Assembly (NCBI GenBank): GCA_025352345.1
Contig: JANXTP010000110.1
Span: 1 to 10,971, forward strand
Direction: 5' to 3'
From: Burkholderiales bacterium
Lineage (GTDB): Bacteria > Pseudomonadota > Gammaproteobacteria > Burkholderiales > Burkholderiaceae_C
Length of the DNA: 10,971 nucleotides
Numbering within the stretch: the stretch's first letter is position 1; each line of letters starts with the position of its first letter. The notes below the pieces were generated by a model that saw only the letters and a list, made by a program, of their open reading frames with translations, ran no database searches and was not told where the DNA came from. The position numbers were made by a program, and so were the translations under genes. Below are positions 1 to 6,988 of this stretch, piece by piece.

Positions 1-1526
1 GCACGCACCAGCTTGCGGGTGATCGCCAGCCCCAGCCCGCTGCCGTGGGTGTCGGTGCGTTCGGCGCCGAGGCGGTTGAACGGCTCGAACAGCTTGCCGA
101 GTTGCTCCTCGGACATCCCGATGCCGGTGTCGTCGACGGTCAGCATCCCCTGTTCAGCGGCTTCGAAGCGCACCCGCACCCGGCCCTTCGGTCGGTTGTA
201 CTTGATGGCGTTCGACAACAGGTTCGTCAACACCTGCTCCAGTGCATCGGCATCGGCGCGCACCGGGGGCGCATTGGACGGGATCTGCACCATCAGTTCG
301 ATGCCGCGCTGCTGGGCCAGCGGCGTCATTTCGTCCGCACAGCGTTCGACCAACAGCCGCACGTCGATCGGGCGGTGACGCAGGCGCAGACGCCCCTGCT
401 CGATGCGCGACACCTCGAGAAGCTGGTCGATCAGCGACAACAGCCGCGCGCCGGAATGACGCAGCACCTCCAGACGCTGCGCTTGCACAGGCGCCAGCGG
501 CGCCTCGCTGTCGAGCGCCATCAGCTGCGCGAAGCCCAGGATGCCGTTCAAGGGCGTGCGCAATTCGTGACTGACACGCGACATGAATTCGCTCTTGCTG
601 CGGCTGGCCTTTTCGGCATCGAGCTTGTCGCGCTTCAGGGCGTCCAGGGTTTGTCGCTGTGTCACATCGGTACAGGTGCCGACCAGCCGCTGCTGGCCGT
701 CCACCGCCTGCAGCACGAACTCCAGCGTACGCGGGCCATTCTGCGCGCCCGCGTCAATGCCCAACGACAGGCGCATCTGGTCTTCCGCGAGCACGGTGGG
801 CAACCACAGGGCCCGAGCCGCGGCACGGTCGGCCTCGACCACCAGCGCCATCCACGCGTCCACTTCGACCAGATGCGGGGCCGGGGCCAAGCCGTGGTGC
901 CGACAGGCCACGGCGTCGAGTTGCAAAGTGCCGCCCGCCACATCGAACTCGACCACGCCGATGTCGGCAGCGGCCGTGGCCAGTTGCCAGCGCTCCTGAC
1001 GCTGAAGCAGCTCTGCGTCAACGGCCGATGACGACGACTGCGGTCGCAGCAGCACATTCCAATAGACACCGCCATCAGGTGCCGGATCGGCCAGTGCGCT
1101 GGCGTCGAAGCGGCTCCAGGGGCCGTGGCGGCGGCGCAGGCGCACGGACTCATTGATCGGCTGGGCCGATGCAGTGACCTGGGTCCAGTCGCGCTCGATA
1201 CGCCGCAGATCCTCGGCATGCACGCAGTCCAGCAGCGCGCGGGCATCGGCGCGCAAGACCGACATCGAGACACCACACAGACGAATGAATGCACTGCACG
1301 CATAAGGCACGGCCCAGTGCCCGGCCTCGGAGCGGTGCAGGCGCACCACCAGCGAGGGCAACTTGTCGAGCAGGGATTGCAGTTCGGCCACCGGATCGCG
1401 GTCGCCACGGCGGCGCATCGCAAGGGTTGCGCTGTCACGCCGGTCGGCCATCGCGGAGAACGGCGAGTGCGGGCGGGGGTATCGAGCCGTTGGTTGCATC
1501 GTCAATGGAGAAGTGCGGGCGAGCAT
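1..1526 (-). CDS. PAS-domain sensor histidine kinase (3' end beyond window)
   Basis: The minus-strand frame is open from the left edge to a stop at 1557-1559 and encodes at least 508 residues. It reads as a hybrid-type or classical sensor kinase that autophosphorylates a histidine and passes the phosphate to a response regulator. Two PAS-like segments lie at about residues 50-165 and 195-300; the second ends in GTCTDVTQRQ, typical of a PAS C-terminal strand. A short helical linker leads to the H-box SHELRTPLNG with phospho-acceptor His320. The ATPase part shows the N-box LLSNAIKYN (Asn439), DDTGIGM near 466, and GSGLGLA near 497. No membrane segment is visible, so it is probably cytoplasmic. 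The start at 1526 is chosen because AAAGG lies 9 bases upstream; ATGs at 1499 and 1451 lack such a site. The C-terminus is off the window, so an attached receiver domain cannot be excluded. The partner regulator and the signal are unknown. Confidence 0.93.
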   Translation of the reverse strand, partial: MLARTSPLTMQPTARYPRPHSPFSAMADRRDSATLAMRRRGDRDPVAELQSLLDKLPSLVVRLHRSEAGHWAVPYACSAFIRLCGVSMSVLRADARALLDCVHAEDLRRIERDWTQVTASAQPINESVRLRRRHGPWSRFDASALADPAPDGGVYWNVLLRPQSSSSAVDAELLQRQERWQLATAAADIGVVEFDVAGGTLQLDAVACRHHGLAPAPHLVEVDAWMALVVEADRAAARALWLPTVLAEDQMRLSLGIDAGAQNGPRTLEFVLQAVDGQQRLVGTCTDVTQRQTLDALKRDKLDAEKASRSKSEFMSRVSHELRTPLNGILGFAQLMALDSEAPLAPVQAQRLEVLRHSGARLLSLIDQLLEVSRIEQGRLRLRHRPIDVRLLVERCADEMTPLAQQRGIELMVQIPSNAPPVRADADALEQVLTNLLSNAIKYNRPKGRVRVRFEAAEQGMLTVDDTGIGMSEEQLGKLFEPFNRLGAERTDTHGSGLGLAITRKLVR

Positions 1527-1621
1527 CACGTCGCGCCTTTGTGCTGTTTCAACGGCCTAGCGTCAGGGCTTATTTGTAACAGTTTCAGGGCACGACGTGG
1601 TGGCCGATGCACCCCGCATTC

Positions 1622-1636
1622 AGGGGTTGAACCCCT
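1622..1636. repeat. Inverted repeat AGGGGTT-G-AACCCCT
   Basis: Perfect 7-bp arms (AGGGGTT and AACCCCT) flank a single central base, giving 15 bp of dyad symmetry. There is no T-run on either side, so an intrinsic terminator is unlikely, and its place between divergent genes suits a protein-binding operator. The binding protein is unknown. Confidence 0.5.
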
Positions 1637-1639
1637 CTG

Positions 1640-1662
1640 AAATGCACAGACTGTGTGCATTT
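1640..1662. repeat. Inverted repeat AAATGCACA-N5-TGTGCATTT
   Basis: Perfect 9-bp arms are separated by five bases (GACTG), starting only three bases after the preceding palindrome. The centre also contains the alternative small dyad ACAG-A-CTGT. The arms are AT-rich compared with the surroundings. It lies 90 bp upstream of the DUF4864 start and about 113 bp upstream of the kinase start. The position and symmetry suggest a dimeric regulator site; this is inference. Confidence 0.55.
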
Positions 1663-1742
1663 GCGCATCCGGAGCGCGCGGTAGGACGTAACAGATGTCT
1701 TTTCCGAGCGTTCGCGGCATGATCTGGCTGAACGCCCTTGTC

Positions 1743-1747
1743 TGGAG
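1743..1747 (+). promoter_or_regulatory. Ribosome binding site TGGAG, decides start at 1753
   Basis: TGGAG ends five bases before ATG 1753. An in-frame TTG at 1738 lies upstream of it and so cannot use it; this selects the ATG. Confidence 0.6.
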
Positions 1748-1752
1748 TCACT

Positions 1753-2202
1753 ATGAACACCGTCCTGATTCAACGTCGCACCTTGATCGCTTGCGGCCTC
1801 GGCCTGGGTTGGGGCCTGGTTGGTGCTGCGGCCCTCGCCGCTGACGTGCCGACCGCCTTGGCCGTCAAAGCGCGTGCCGTGGTGCAGGCACAGCTTGACG
1901 CCTTCGCCGCCGACGACGCGCGGCGGGCGTTTTTGCTGGCGTCACCCGGCGCGCGCAAGCACCTGGGTTCTCCTGACAACTTCATCAACCTCGTGCGCAA
2001 GAGCTACGCCGTGGTGTACCGACCCGCGTCGGTGGCTTTCCTGAAACCCCAGTTGATCGACGGCGTGGTGGTGCTGGGCGTGCAGATGACCGACACGCAA
2101 GGTGCAGCATGGCTCGCGACCTACACGCTGGAGCGCCAGCCCGACGGCGTGTTCCTGATCGAGGGCTGCGAACTGGTCCAAAACGAAGGGCGGTATACCT
2201 GA
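1753..2202 (+). CDS. Exported DUF4864-family protein
   Basis: This 149-residue protein resembles the DUF4864 family, exported proteins of unknown function. The N-terminus has two arginines (QRRTLIACGLG) followed by a hydrophobic stretch and an AALAAD cleavage-like site near residues 30-35. That is a signal peptide, possibly of twin-arginine type, though the full motif is not clear. The mature part has the family pattern VVQAQLDAFAADDARRAF, then an FINLVRKSY segment and VVYRPASVAF, then a beta-rich C-terminus (DTQGAAWLATYTLERQPDG). It is periplasmic by inference. The gene is divergent from the sensor kinase and ends 31 bp before the amidase gene, so the two may be co-transcribed. The family assignment is from memory of the consensus; the molecular function is unknown. 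Confidence 0.8.
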   Translation: MNTVLIQRRTLIACGLGLGWGLVGAAALAADVPTALAVKARAVVQAQLDAFAADDARRAFLLASPGARKHLGSPDNFINLVRKSYAVVYRPASVAFLKPQLIDGVVVLGVQMTDTQGAAWLATYTLERQPDGVFLIEGCELVQNEGRYT

Positions 2203-2233
2203 GGCGCGTGGGCGACGCAGGGCGTCTTCGACC

Positions 2234-3633
2234 ATGCCAACGCTGCATCAGCTCGGCGCCCATGAGCTTCTGGCGGCCTATCGCAGCCAATCGCTGAGCC
2301 CTGTCGAGGTGTTGACCGATGTGCTGGCGCACATCGCGGCCTGCGAGCCCACGCTGCACGCCGCCTACGCCGTCGATGACGTGACCGCCTTGGCCGCGGC
2401 GCAATCATCAGAGCGCCGCTGGCAGCGCGGCGAGCCGATCGGACTGCTCGACGGTGTGCCGGCGATGCTGAAGGAAAACATCGCCACCCTTGGCGTGCCG
2501 ATTCCGCTGGGTTGTGCGGCCTCTGACCTCGTGCCGGCAAGCGCCGACGCACCACCCGCGGCGCGCTTGCGCGAGGCCGGCGCGGTGATTCTGGGCAAGA
2601 CGACGATGCCCGACCTCGGCATGCTGTCGTCGGGACTTTCGAGCTTCCATCCGCTGACGCGCAATCCCTGGGACCTGCGGCTGACCCCCGGCGGCAGCAG
2701 CGCCGGTGCAGCAGCGGCAGCGGCCGCGGGCTATGGCCCGTTGCAGGTGGGCACAGACATCGGCGGGTCGATCCGGCTGCCCGCCGGCTGGTGCGGCGTG
2801 TTCGGCCTGAAGCCCAGCCACGGCCGCGTGCCGATCGGGGCGCCGTACCCGGCACGGGTGGCCGGCCCGATCACGCGCAGCGTGGACGATGCGGCGCTGA
2901 TGATGGCGGTGCTGAGCCAGCCCGACTGGCGCGACCACATGAGCCTGCCGGCCGAACACATTGGCTGGACGCAGCTTGACCGCGACCTGAACGGTCTGCG
3001 CATCGGCCTGATGCTCGATGCCGGCTGGGGGTTACCTCCCGAGCCGCAGGTCGCTGCAGCGATCACGGTGGCCGCACGCGCCTTCGAGGCCGCCGGCGCC
3101 TTCGTCGAACCGCTGGCGCCGTTCGTCAATCGCGAGATGGCTGACGGCATCGATCGCTTCTGGCGCACCCGTGCCTGGGTCGATCTGCAGTCCTTCGATG
3201 CCGAACAGCGGCGTCGTGTGCTGCCGTTCATCGTCGAGTGGGCCGAGGGCGGCGCCCACCTCACCGGGGTCGACGTCATGCGCAATTACCACCAGACACT
3301 GGCGATGCGCGCGGCCACTGTCGCAGCCTGCCAGCCCTTCGACTTCGTGCTGTCGCGCCGGTCGCACCGATCGTGGCTTTCGCCGCCGAGCTTCCTTGCC
3401 CGACCAACGACCCGACGCGGCCGTTTGAGCACATCGCCTACACCCTGCCCTTCAACATGAGCGAGCAGCCCGCAGCCAGCATCAATGCGGGCTACACCGA
3501 AGGCGGCCTGCCGATCGGCCTGCAGATCGTCGGGCGGCGCTTCGACGATCTCGGCGTGCTGCAACTGGCACATGCCTGGGAGCAGATGCGGCCAGCGCAA
3601 CGCCCCTGGCCGTTGTCGCTGCCTCAGCACTGA
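2234..3633 (+). pseudogene. Amidase-signature enzyme broken by a frameshift near 3356
   Basis: This belongs to the amidase signature family, which hydrolyses carboxamides through a Lys-cisSer-Ser triad. All three residues are present: Lys80 in AMLKENIA, Ser155 in TPGGSSAG, and Ser179 in GTDIGGSIRLP; the Ser spacing of 24 fits the family. GVFGLKPSHGRVP follows. The frame opened at ATG 2234 continues normally to DFVLS at 3355. It then becomes non-family sequence and stops at 3460. The rest of the enzyme resumes in another frame at 3358 (PVAPIVAF) and includes EGGLPIGLQIVGRRF, ending at 3633. Removing two bases, such as the extra CG at 3356-3357, would give a 465-residue protein of normal length. 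The substrate is not predictable. The break could be a recent mutation or a sequencing error; no slippery site suggests programmed shifting. As read, the product lacks its C-terminal substrate-binding part. Confidence 0.88.
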
Positions 3634-3876
3634 TCCGAAGGATCGGGCGTTTCGCAGGCACGCCGATTGCCGGCTCTCGGGGGCGCAGCGCACAGCGAAA
3701 TCGCCCTCATTCATGTGTCTGAAATCAATCCCCGCTACGCTTTCACGACGAAATGGGCTATGGGTTGCCGGTCAATGTGATGCGCTTCACAGACTCAGTG
3801 ACTACCAGCCGTGAGCCACTTGCGGCGCGCGACCACAGCGCGCAATCTCGCTGTCCACGGCAAGGAGTGTTCAGCC
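3634..3876. other. Intergenic region, no gene seen
   Basis: These 243 bases separate the broken amidase from the next gene. I found no convincing coding frame. At its start lies a short dyad GATCC-GAA-GGATC (3632-3644) overlapping the amidase stop. It lacks a T-run and is at best a weak terminator. A GCGCGC-N7-GCGCGC dyad sits at 3825-3843. The middle, around 3700-3745, is relatively AT-rich and may hold the promoter of the membrane-protein gene, but no good -35/-10 pair could be assigned. Confidence 0.5.
3862..3867 (+). promoter_or_regulatory. Ribosome binding site AAGGAG, decides start at 3877
   Basis: A consensus AAGGAG lies nine bases before ATG 3877. It excludes the in-frame GTG at 3811, which would add 22 residues of non-family-like sequence. 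Confidence 0.75.
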
Positions 3877-4278
3877 ATGAGCGAACTGAACAAGACACTG
3901 CATCAACTGACACTCGCTCAGTACCTGTTGGCGCTGGTCTTCCTTCTTGGCTACGGCACGGCACTGGGCTCGATGTTCGGGCGCACAGGTCGACTGCGCG
4001 CCTTGCTGCTGGCACTGATCGCGGCAGCTGGATTCGCAGCACTGACGCAGCCCTGGGAGCAAGGTGTTTTGTTGGTGCTGTGCGCAATCGGCGGAATCGG
4101 ATTTTTCATCGCCATCGCCTGGGCATTCAGCGCGATCACCGCGTCCGATCGACGGGCGGCGGCGCCGCAGGCGGCGACCCGCGCCGGCCGGTCACCAGAG
4201 CTGCGTGACGCGGCGGCGCTGGCCGTGGCCCAGGCCGCGCACGCGGTCAAGCGCCGCCGACGCCATCGCACCACCTGA
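3877..4278 (+). CDS. Small membrane protein of unknown function, three predicted helices
   Basis: This 133-residue protein is not recognised. Three hydrophobic segments are visible at about residues 13-33, 40-57 and 63-88, separated by a basic loop (GRTGRLR) and a short WEQG turn. The last 45 residues form a hydrophilic, Ala/Arg-rich tail ending in KRRRRHRTT. The positive tail would place the C-terminus in the cytoplasm under the positive-inside rule. No catalytic or binding motif is evident. The gene follows a 243-bp gap and has a strong ribosome binding site, so it probably has its own promoter. The next gene starts 96 bp downstream on the same strand. Coding is supported by the ribosome site and by the sensible topology; no function is proposed. 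Confidence 0.75.
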   Translation: MSELNKTLHQLTLAQYLLALVFLLGYGTALGSMFGRTGRLRALLLALIAAAGFAALTQPWEQGVLLVLCAIGGIGFFIAIAWAFSAITASDRRAAAPQAATRAGRSPELRDAAALAVAQAAHAVKRRRRHRTT

Positions 4279-4364
4279 GACTTACATCCGGTTTCCACCG
4301 CAGGCGCATGAGGCCTGTGGTCGAGCGCTCGCCGGCCGATATTCCGGCGTGATGGCTGGGCAGC

Positions 4365-4368
4365 GGAG
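4365..4368 (+). promoter_or_regulatory. Ribosome binding site GGAG, decides start at 4375
   Basis: GGAG lies six bases before ATG 4375. It directly abuts the in-frame ATG 4369, too close to serve it, so the second ATG is preferred. Confidence 0.6.
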
Positions 4369-4374
4369 ATGAGC

Positions 4375-4884
4375 ATGTTCTGGATCAAGACTGACAGCGG
4401 TCGTGCCGAGATCAACACACGGGCGCTGGTACCCGAACGGGTGCGCCGCAATCTGCTGTTGCTGATCGACGGCAACCGCTCGCAGGACGCGCTGCTGAAC
4501 AGCGTGGCTGGCAGCACCGCAGGCGACATCGACCAGCTGGCGCGGCTGGGATTGATCACACGCGTGCGCGGCGATGCAGCACCGGTGTCTGCCTTCGGCA
4601 GGCTGCCGACACAGGCGTCTGCAGTGTTTGGCTCGACATCCGTCGACGTGGATCTGCTGCTTGACGAGCGCCCAGCGCCCAGCTATGCGCAGCTCACCGC
4701 GCGGCTGACGCACCTCATTTCGAGCGAGCTCGGGCTGCGCGGATTTCGCTTGACGCTGGCGGTGGAAAAAGCCGCCGATGCGAATCAGCTGATGCCGGTC
4801 GCTGACCGCGTCATCGCTGACATTGAGCAGCGCAAAGGCGCGGCAGCGGCTCAAAAGGCCAGGCAGCTGATTTTCAGCGCCTGA
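4375..4884 (+). CDS. Cytoplasmic protein of unknown function, two-domain
   Basis: This 169-residue protein has no signal peptide or membrane segment. Residues 12-65 (INTRALVPERVRRNLLLLID, then DGNRSQDALL and DQLARLGLI) look like a small helical domain. The pattern is common in uncharacterised Burkholderiales proteins, where a winged-helix-like fold seems plausible. A low-complexity linker (about 66-100) is followed by a second helical region, about 102-169, with LTHLISSELGLRGFRLTLAVEKAAD. No catalytic motif is visible. It lies between a membrane protein and the DsbD-like gene on the same strand, with gaps of 96 and 126 bp, so loose co-transcription is possible. The domain reading is pattern-based and tentative; the coding call is firm because the frame is long, well biased and has a fitting ribosome site. 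Confidence 0.78.
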   Translation: MFWIKTDSGRAEINTRALVPERVRRNLLLLIDGNRSQDALLNSVAGSTAGDIDQLARLGLITRVRGDAAPVSAFGRLPTQASAVFGSTSVDVDLLLDERPAPSYAQLTARLTHLISSELGLRGFRLTLAVEKAADANQLMPVADRVIADIEQRKGAAAAQKARQLIFSA

Positions 4885-5010
4885 TCGTTGGCAACGGCGT
4901 CTCGGTCGTCCGCACCAACGACGTGTTGGCTGAAAGACATCGCGAGCTGCAGCGACCAACCACATTGGCATCCGACGGCTCGGCCTCGCGCTGCCGCACA
5001 AACCGCCCTC

Positions 5011-5472
5011 ATGACCACTTTCCTGCTGCGCTGCCTCGCCCCGTTGCTGCTGGTTTTTCAGGGCTTCTGTGGCACTTCGGCCGTGGCCGCCGACGACTTC
5101 CTGGCGCCAGAGCAGGCGTTTCGCTTCGACGCGCGAGCAATCGATGCACACCACGTTGAGGTGGTGTTCAACGTGGCGGATGGCTACTACCTGTACCGCG
5201 AGCGCTTTGCCTTCGCCGCCGAGCCTGCCACGGTGAGGCTCGGCACACCGGTGTTCCCGCCGGGCAAGATCAAGTACGACGAGACCTTCGGCAAGAAGCT
5301 CGAAACCCACCGTGGTCGCGTCGTGATCCGCGTACCGGTCGATTCCGCACCCGCTGCCTTCATCCTCACCGTGACCAGTCAAGGCTGCGCCGATGCGGGC
5401 CTGTGCTATGCGCCGATGCACAGCACGGCGCGGTTGTCGATGGCGAACGCGAGCAATGACACCGGCCTGTGA
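5011..5472 (+). CDS. Stand-alone DsbD N-terminal (nDsbD) domain protein, periplasmic
   Basis: The 153-residue product matches only the N-terminal periplasmic domain of DsbD, which in the full protein passes electrons to partners such as DsbC. A signal peptide is clear (FLLRCLAPLLLVFQGF, cleavage near VAA-DD, residue 27). The mature part begins DFLAPEQAFRFDA and includes the family segment DGYYLYRERFAF. It also has PPGKIKYDETFG and the redox motif QGCADAGLCY with Cys126 and Cys132, spaced as in E. coli DsbD. The usual eight-helix membrane domain and C-terminal thioredoxin domain are absent. The frame stops about ten residues after the domain, and no remnant of the rest was seen downstream. It is either a genuine single-domain carrier or a truncated dsbD. 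The start at ATG 5011 is chosen because the signal peptide begins there; no strong ribosome site precedes it. An in-frame start at 4888 would precede the signal with implausible sequence. Confidence 0.87.
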   Translation: MTTFLLRCLAPLLLVFQGFCGTSAVAADDFLAPEQAFRFDARAIDAHHVEVVFNVADGYYLYRERFAFAAEPATVRLGTPVFPPGKIKYDETFGKKLETHRGRVVIRVPVDSAPAAFILTVTSQGCADAGLCYAPMHSTARLSMANASNDTGL

Positions 5473-5482
5473 CGCTCGTCTT

Positions 5483-6073
5483 CTACGCCGACCAGCGCAG
5501 TTCGGGCAGTTCCTTGAACACCCGCCGAGTGCCCGCATCCCACTGGACGCGGATCGCGTTGAACTGCGCATCACCGGGCTCGAAGCGGTGCCGCAGATTC
5601 GCCCGCAGGCTGTCGCGTTCGTAGCACAGCAGGTCGATCGGCATGCCGACGGACAGGTTGCTGCGCAACGTCGAATCGAACGAGATCGACAGGCACTTGA
5701 CGCCATCGGCCAGGCTCGTCGCTGGTGTGATGACGCGGTCGATGATGGGCTTGCCGTACTTCGCCTCACCGGTCTGCAGGAACGGCGTGTCGATGCCCGC
5801 CTCGATGAAATTGCCTTCGGCGTAAATGCGGAACAGCTGCATCGGCCGCCCAGCAATCCGCCCGCCGAGGATGAAGGACGCATTGAAGGGGCGGCCGTCC
5901 ATGTGAGGCGTGTCGCGGCGGTCGATGTGGCGCATCGCGTCGGCCACCTGGTTGGCGACCTCGAACAGCGTCATCTTGCAGAAGGTGGCGTAGTTGTCGA
6001 CGCCGGCATGGGTGCGCGAATCGGCGGCGAAGATCAGCCCCTCTTCCAGTTTGACAGCGACGCAGTAGGTCAT
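5483..6073 (-). pseudogene. Anbu-type proteasome homologue with an apparent in-frame internal deletion
   Basis: This resembles Anbu, the bacterial ancestral-beta-subunit relative of HslV and the 20S proteasome. The N-terminus MTYCVAVKLEEGLIFAADSR exposes the expected catalytic Thr after Met removal and carries the conserved Asp (Asp18 counting Met) and Lys33. The second half matches closely: FNASFILGGRIAGRP, GNFIEAGIDTPFLQTGEAKY, GKPIIDRVI and LSISFDSTLRSNLSVGMPID. Anbu proteins are usually about 240 residues; this one has 196. The missing part falls right after ATFCKM (residue 34, near 5972). There the sequence jumps to TLFEVANQVADAM, skipping the usual strand with the SAGNL-like loop that supplies the oxyanion hole. 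The frame is kept, so a product may still be made, but I expect it to be inactive. It starts 22 bp after the transglutaminase-like gene and is probably co-transcribed with it. Confidence 0.82.
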
Positions 6074-6095
6074 GCGGATGCCGTCAACAGGCGGC

Positions 6096-6911
6096 TCAAA
6101 TCGCCTCTTCGGTTGTCACGTCGAAGCGGGTCAGCGCATTCGGGCCGAAGGTCATCGTGATCGGCACGTCGCCCGCGTCACGGCCGCGTGCCATCACCAC
6201 CCGGCCGATGCGCGGCGTGTTGTGGCGCGCGTCGAAGGTGTGCCAGGCACCACCCAGATACACCTCGAACCAGGCGCTGAAATCCATCGGGTAGCGCACC
6301 GGCGGAATGCCGATGTCGCCGAGATAGCCGGTTGCATAACGCGCCGGGATGTTCATGCAGCGGCACAAGGTGACAGCCAGGTGTGCGAAGTCGCGGCACA
6401 CGCCGGACTGCTCCTGGAAGCCTTGCAGCGCGCTGCGGTTCGATCGGGCCTGGTCGTAGTCGAAACGGATGCGCTGGTTCACGAAATCGCAAATGGCCTG
6501 CACGCGGCCCCAGCCCATCGGGCTGCCGCCGAACTGCGCCCAGGCGAAGCCCAGCAACTCGCTGTCGACCTCGCAGTAACGGCTGGGCAACAAGAATTGC
6601 AGCACCTCTGTTGGCAACTCTTCTGGCGCATGCTGATAGGCGCCGTAGCAAACCGGATCGGGCAGACCGCTGTCGTAGACGATGGCTTGGTTGGTCAGGC
6701 GCACCGCCGACACCTGCGGCGGCACCTGGATGCGCCCGCAGCGGTTGCCAAAGGCGTCGAAGTATTCGGTAGCGACCAGCCCCGGCTGCAGGCAGAGGTT
6801 CTCCGGCCCCTGCAGATCGTGCTCGCGGCTCGGGTGCACACGCAAAAGATAGATCAGCGCTGTGGGCGCGGTCAGCGTGAGCTCGATGTCGTAGCCGATG
6901 CGGATGAGCAT
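6096..6911 (-). CDS. Transglutaminase-like (cysteine-protease-fold) protein, Anbu-associated type
   Basis: This 271-residue protein has the two-part layout of COG1305-like proteins often found beside Anbu. An N-terminal beta-rich domain (about 1-100, starting MLIRIGYDIELTL) is followed by a transglutaminase core. The nucleophile is Cys172 in SGVCRDFAHLAVTLCRCMNIPA, and ATGYLGDIG follows. The Asp of the usual triad is Asp227 in TFDARHN. The residue 40 after the Cys, normally His in an HAW motif, is Ser212 (MDFSAWFEVYLGG). The protein may thus be non-catalytic or use another base. It has no signal peptide and is probably cytoplasmic. The start at 6911 is chosen over 6950 because homologues begin at this MLIR-like point and TGGA lies six bases upstream. 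It is the first gene of a probable operon with the Anbu-like gene. The substrate is unknown. Confidence 0.88.
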   Translation of the reverse strand: MLIRIGYDIELTLTAPTALIYLLRVHPSREHDLQGPENLCLQPGLVATEYFDAFGNRCGRIQVPPQVSAVRLTNQAIVYDSGLPDPVCYGAYQHAPEELPTEVLQFLLPSRYCEVDSELLGFAWAQFGGSPMGWGRVQAICDFVNQRIRFDYDQARSNRSALQGFQEQSGVCRDFAHLAVTLCRCMNIPARYATGYLGDIGIPPVRYPMDFSAWFEVYLGGAWHTFDARHNTPRIGRVVMARGRDAGDVPITMTFGPNALTRFDVTTEEAI

Positions 6912-6924
6912 GGGGATTCCAGTG

Positions 6925-6944
6925 GTTGCGTTGTGCAACGCAAC
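6925..6944. repeat. Perfect palindrome GTTGCGTTG-TG-CAACGCAAC
   Basis: Nine-base perfect arms surround two bases in the 77-bp gap between the M48 protease stop and the transglutaminase-like start, 14-33 bases upstream of ATG 6911 on the minus strand. No T-run follows in either direction, so it is a poor intrinsic terminator. An operator site, or a 5' leader hairpin of the transglutaminase-Anbu transcript, are the options. The symmetry is seen directly; the role is inference. Confidence 0.55.
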
Positions 6945-6988
6945 AATCATGCTCGCTGGCCACGCAACGGGCTACATCGAGCGCCGAA

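Larger units (their letters stand above)
1527..1752. promoter_or_regulatory. Divergent promoter region between kinase and DUF4864 gene
   Basis: This 226-bp non-coding stretch separates two divergently transcribed genes and so must hold both promoters. It is less GC-rich than its flanks. Two inverted repeats lie back to back in its middle (described separately). The sequence GTAACAG occurs twice on the plus strand, at 1576-1582 and 1688-1694. On the minus strand the first copy gives a TTACAAAT stretch that could be a -10 region for the kinase. I could not assign convincing -35/-10 pairs in either direction. Confidence 0.6.

Noticed and set aside
45..1031. A 328-codon plus-strand frame antisense to the kinase
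   Set aside because: It is His/Gln/Arg rich with no family pattern and lies opposite the kinase frame; a shadow.
662..1438. A 258-codon minus-strand frame overlapping the histidine kinase
   Set aside because: The composition (Trp, Cys and Arg rich) is typical of a wrong frame; the adjacent frame gives clear PAS and kinase motifs throughout.
3825..3843. GCGCGC-N7-GCGCGC dyad upstream of the small membrane protein
   Set aside because: Simple alternating GC repeats are self-complementary and common in such DNA; there is no positional or tract evidence for function.
4282..5883. A 533-codon open frame on the minus strand
   Set aside because: It overlaps three well-supported genes in other frames, has low-complexity Arg/Ser-rich composition and no family match. 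It is a shadow of high-GC coding DNA.
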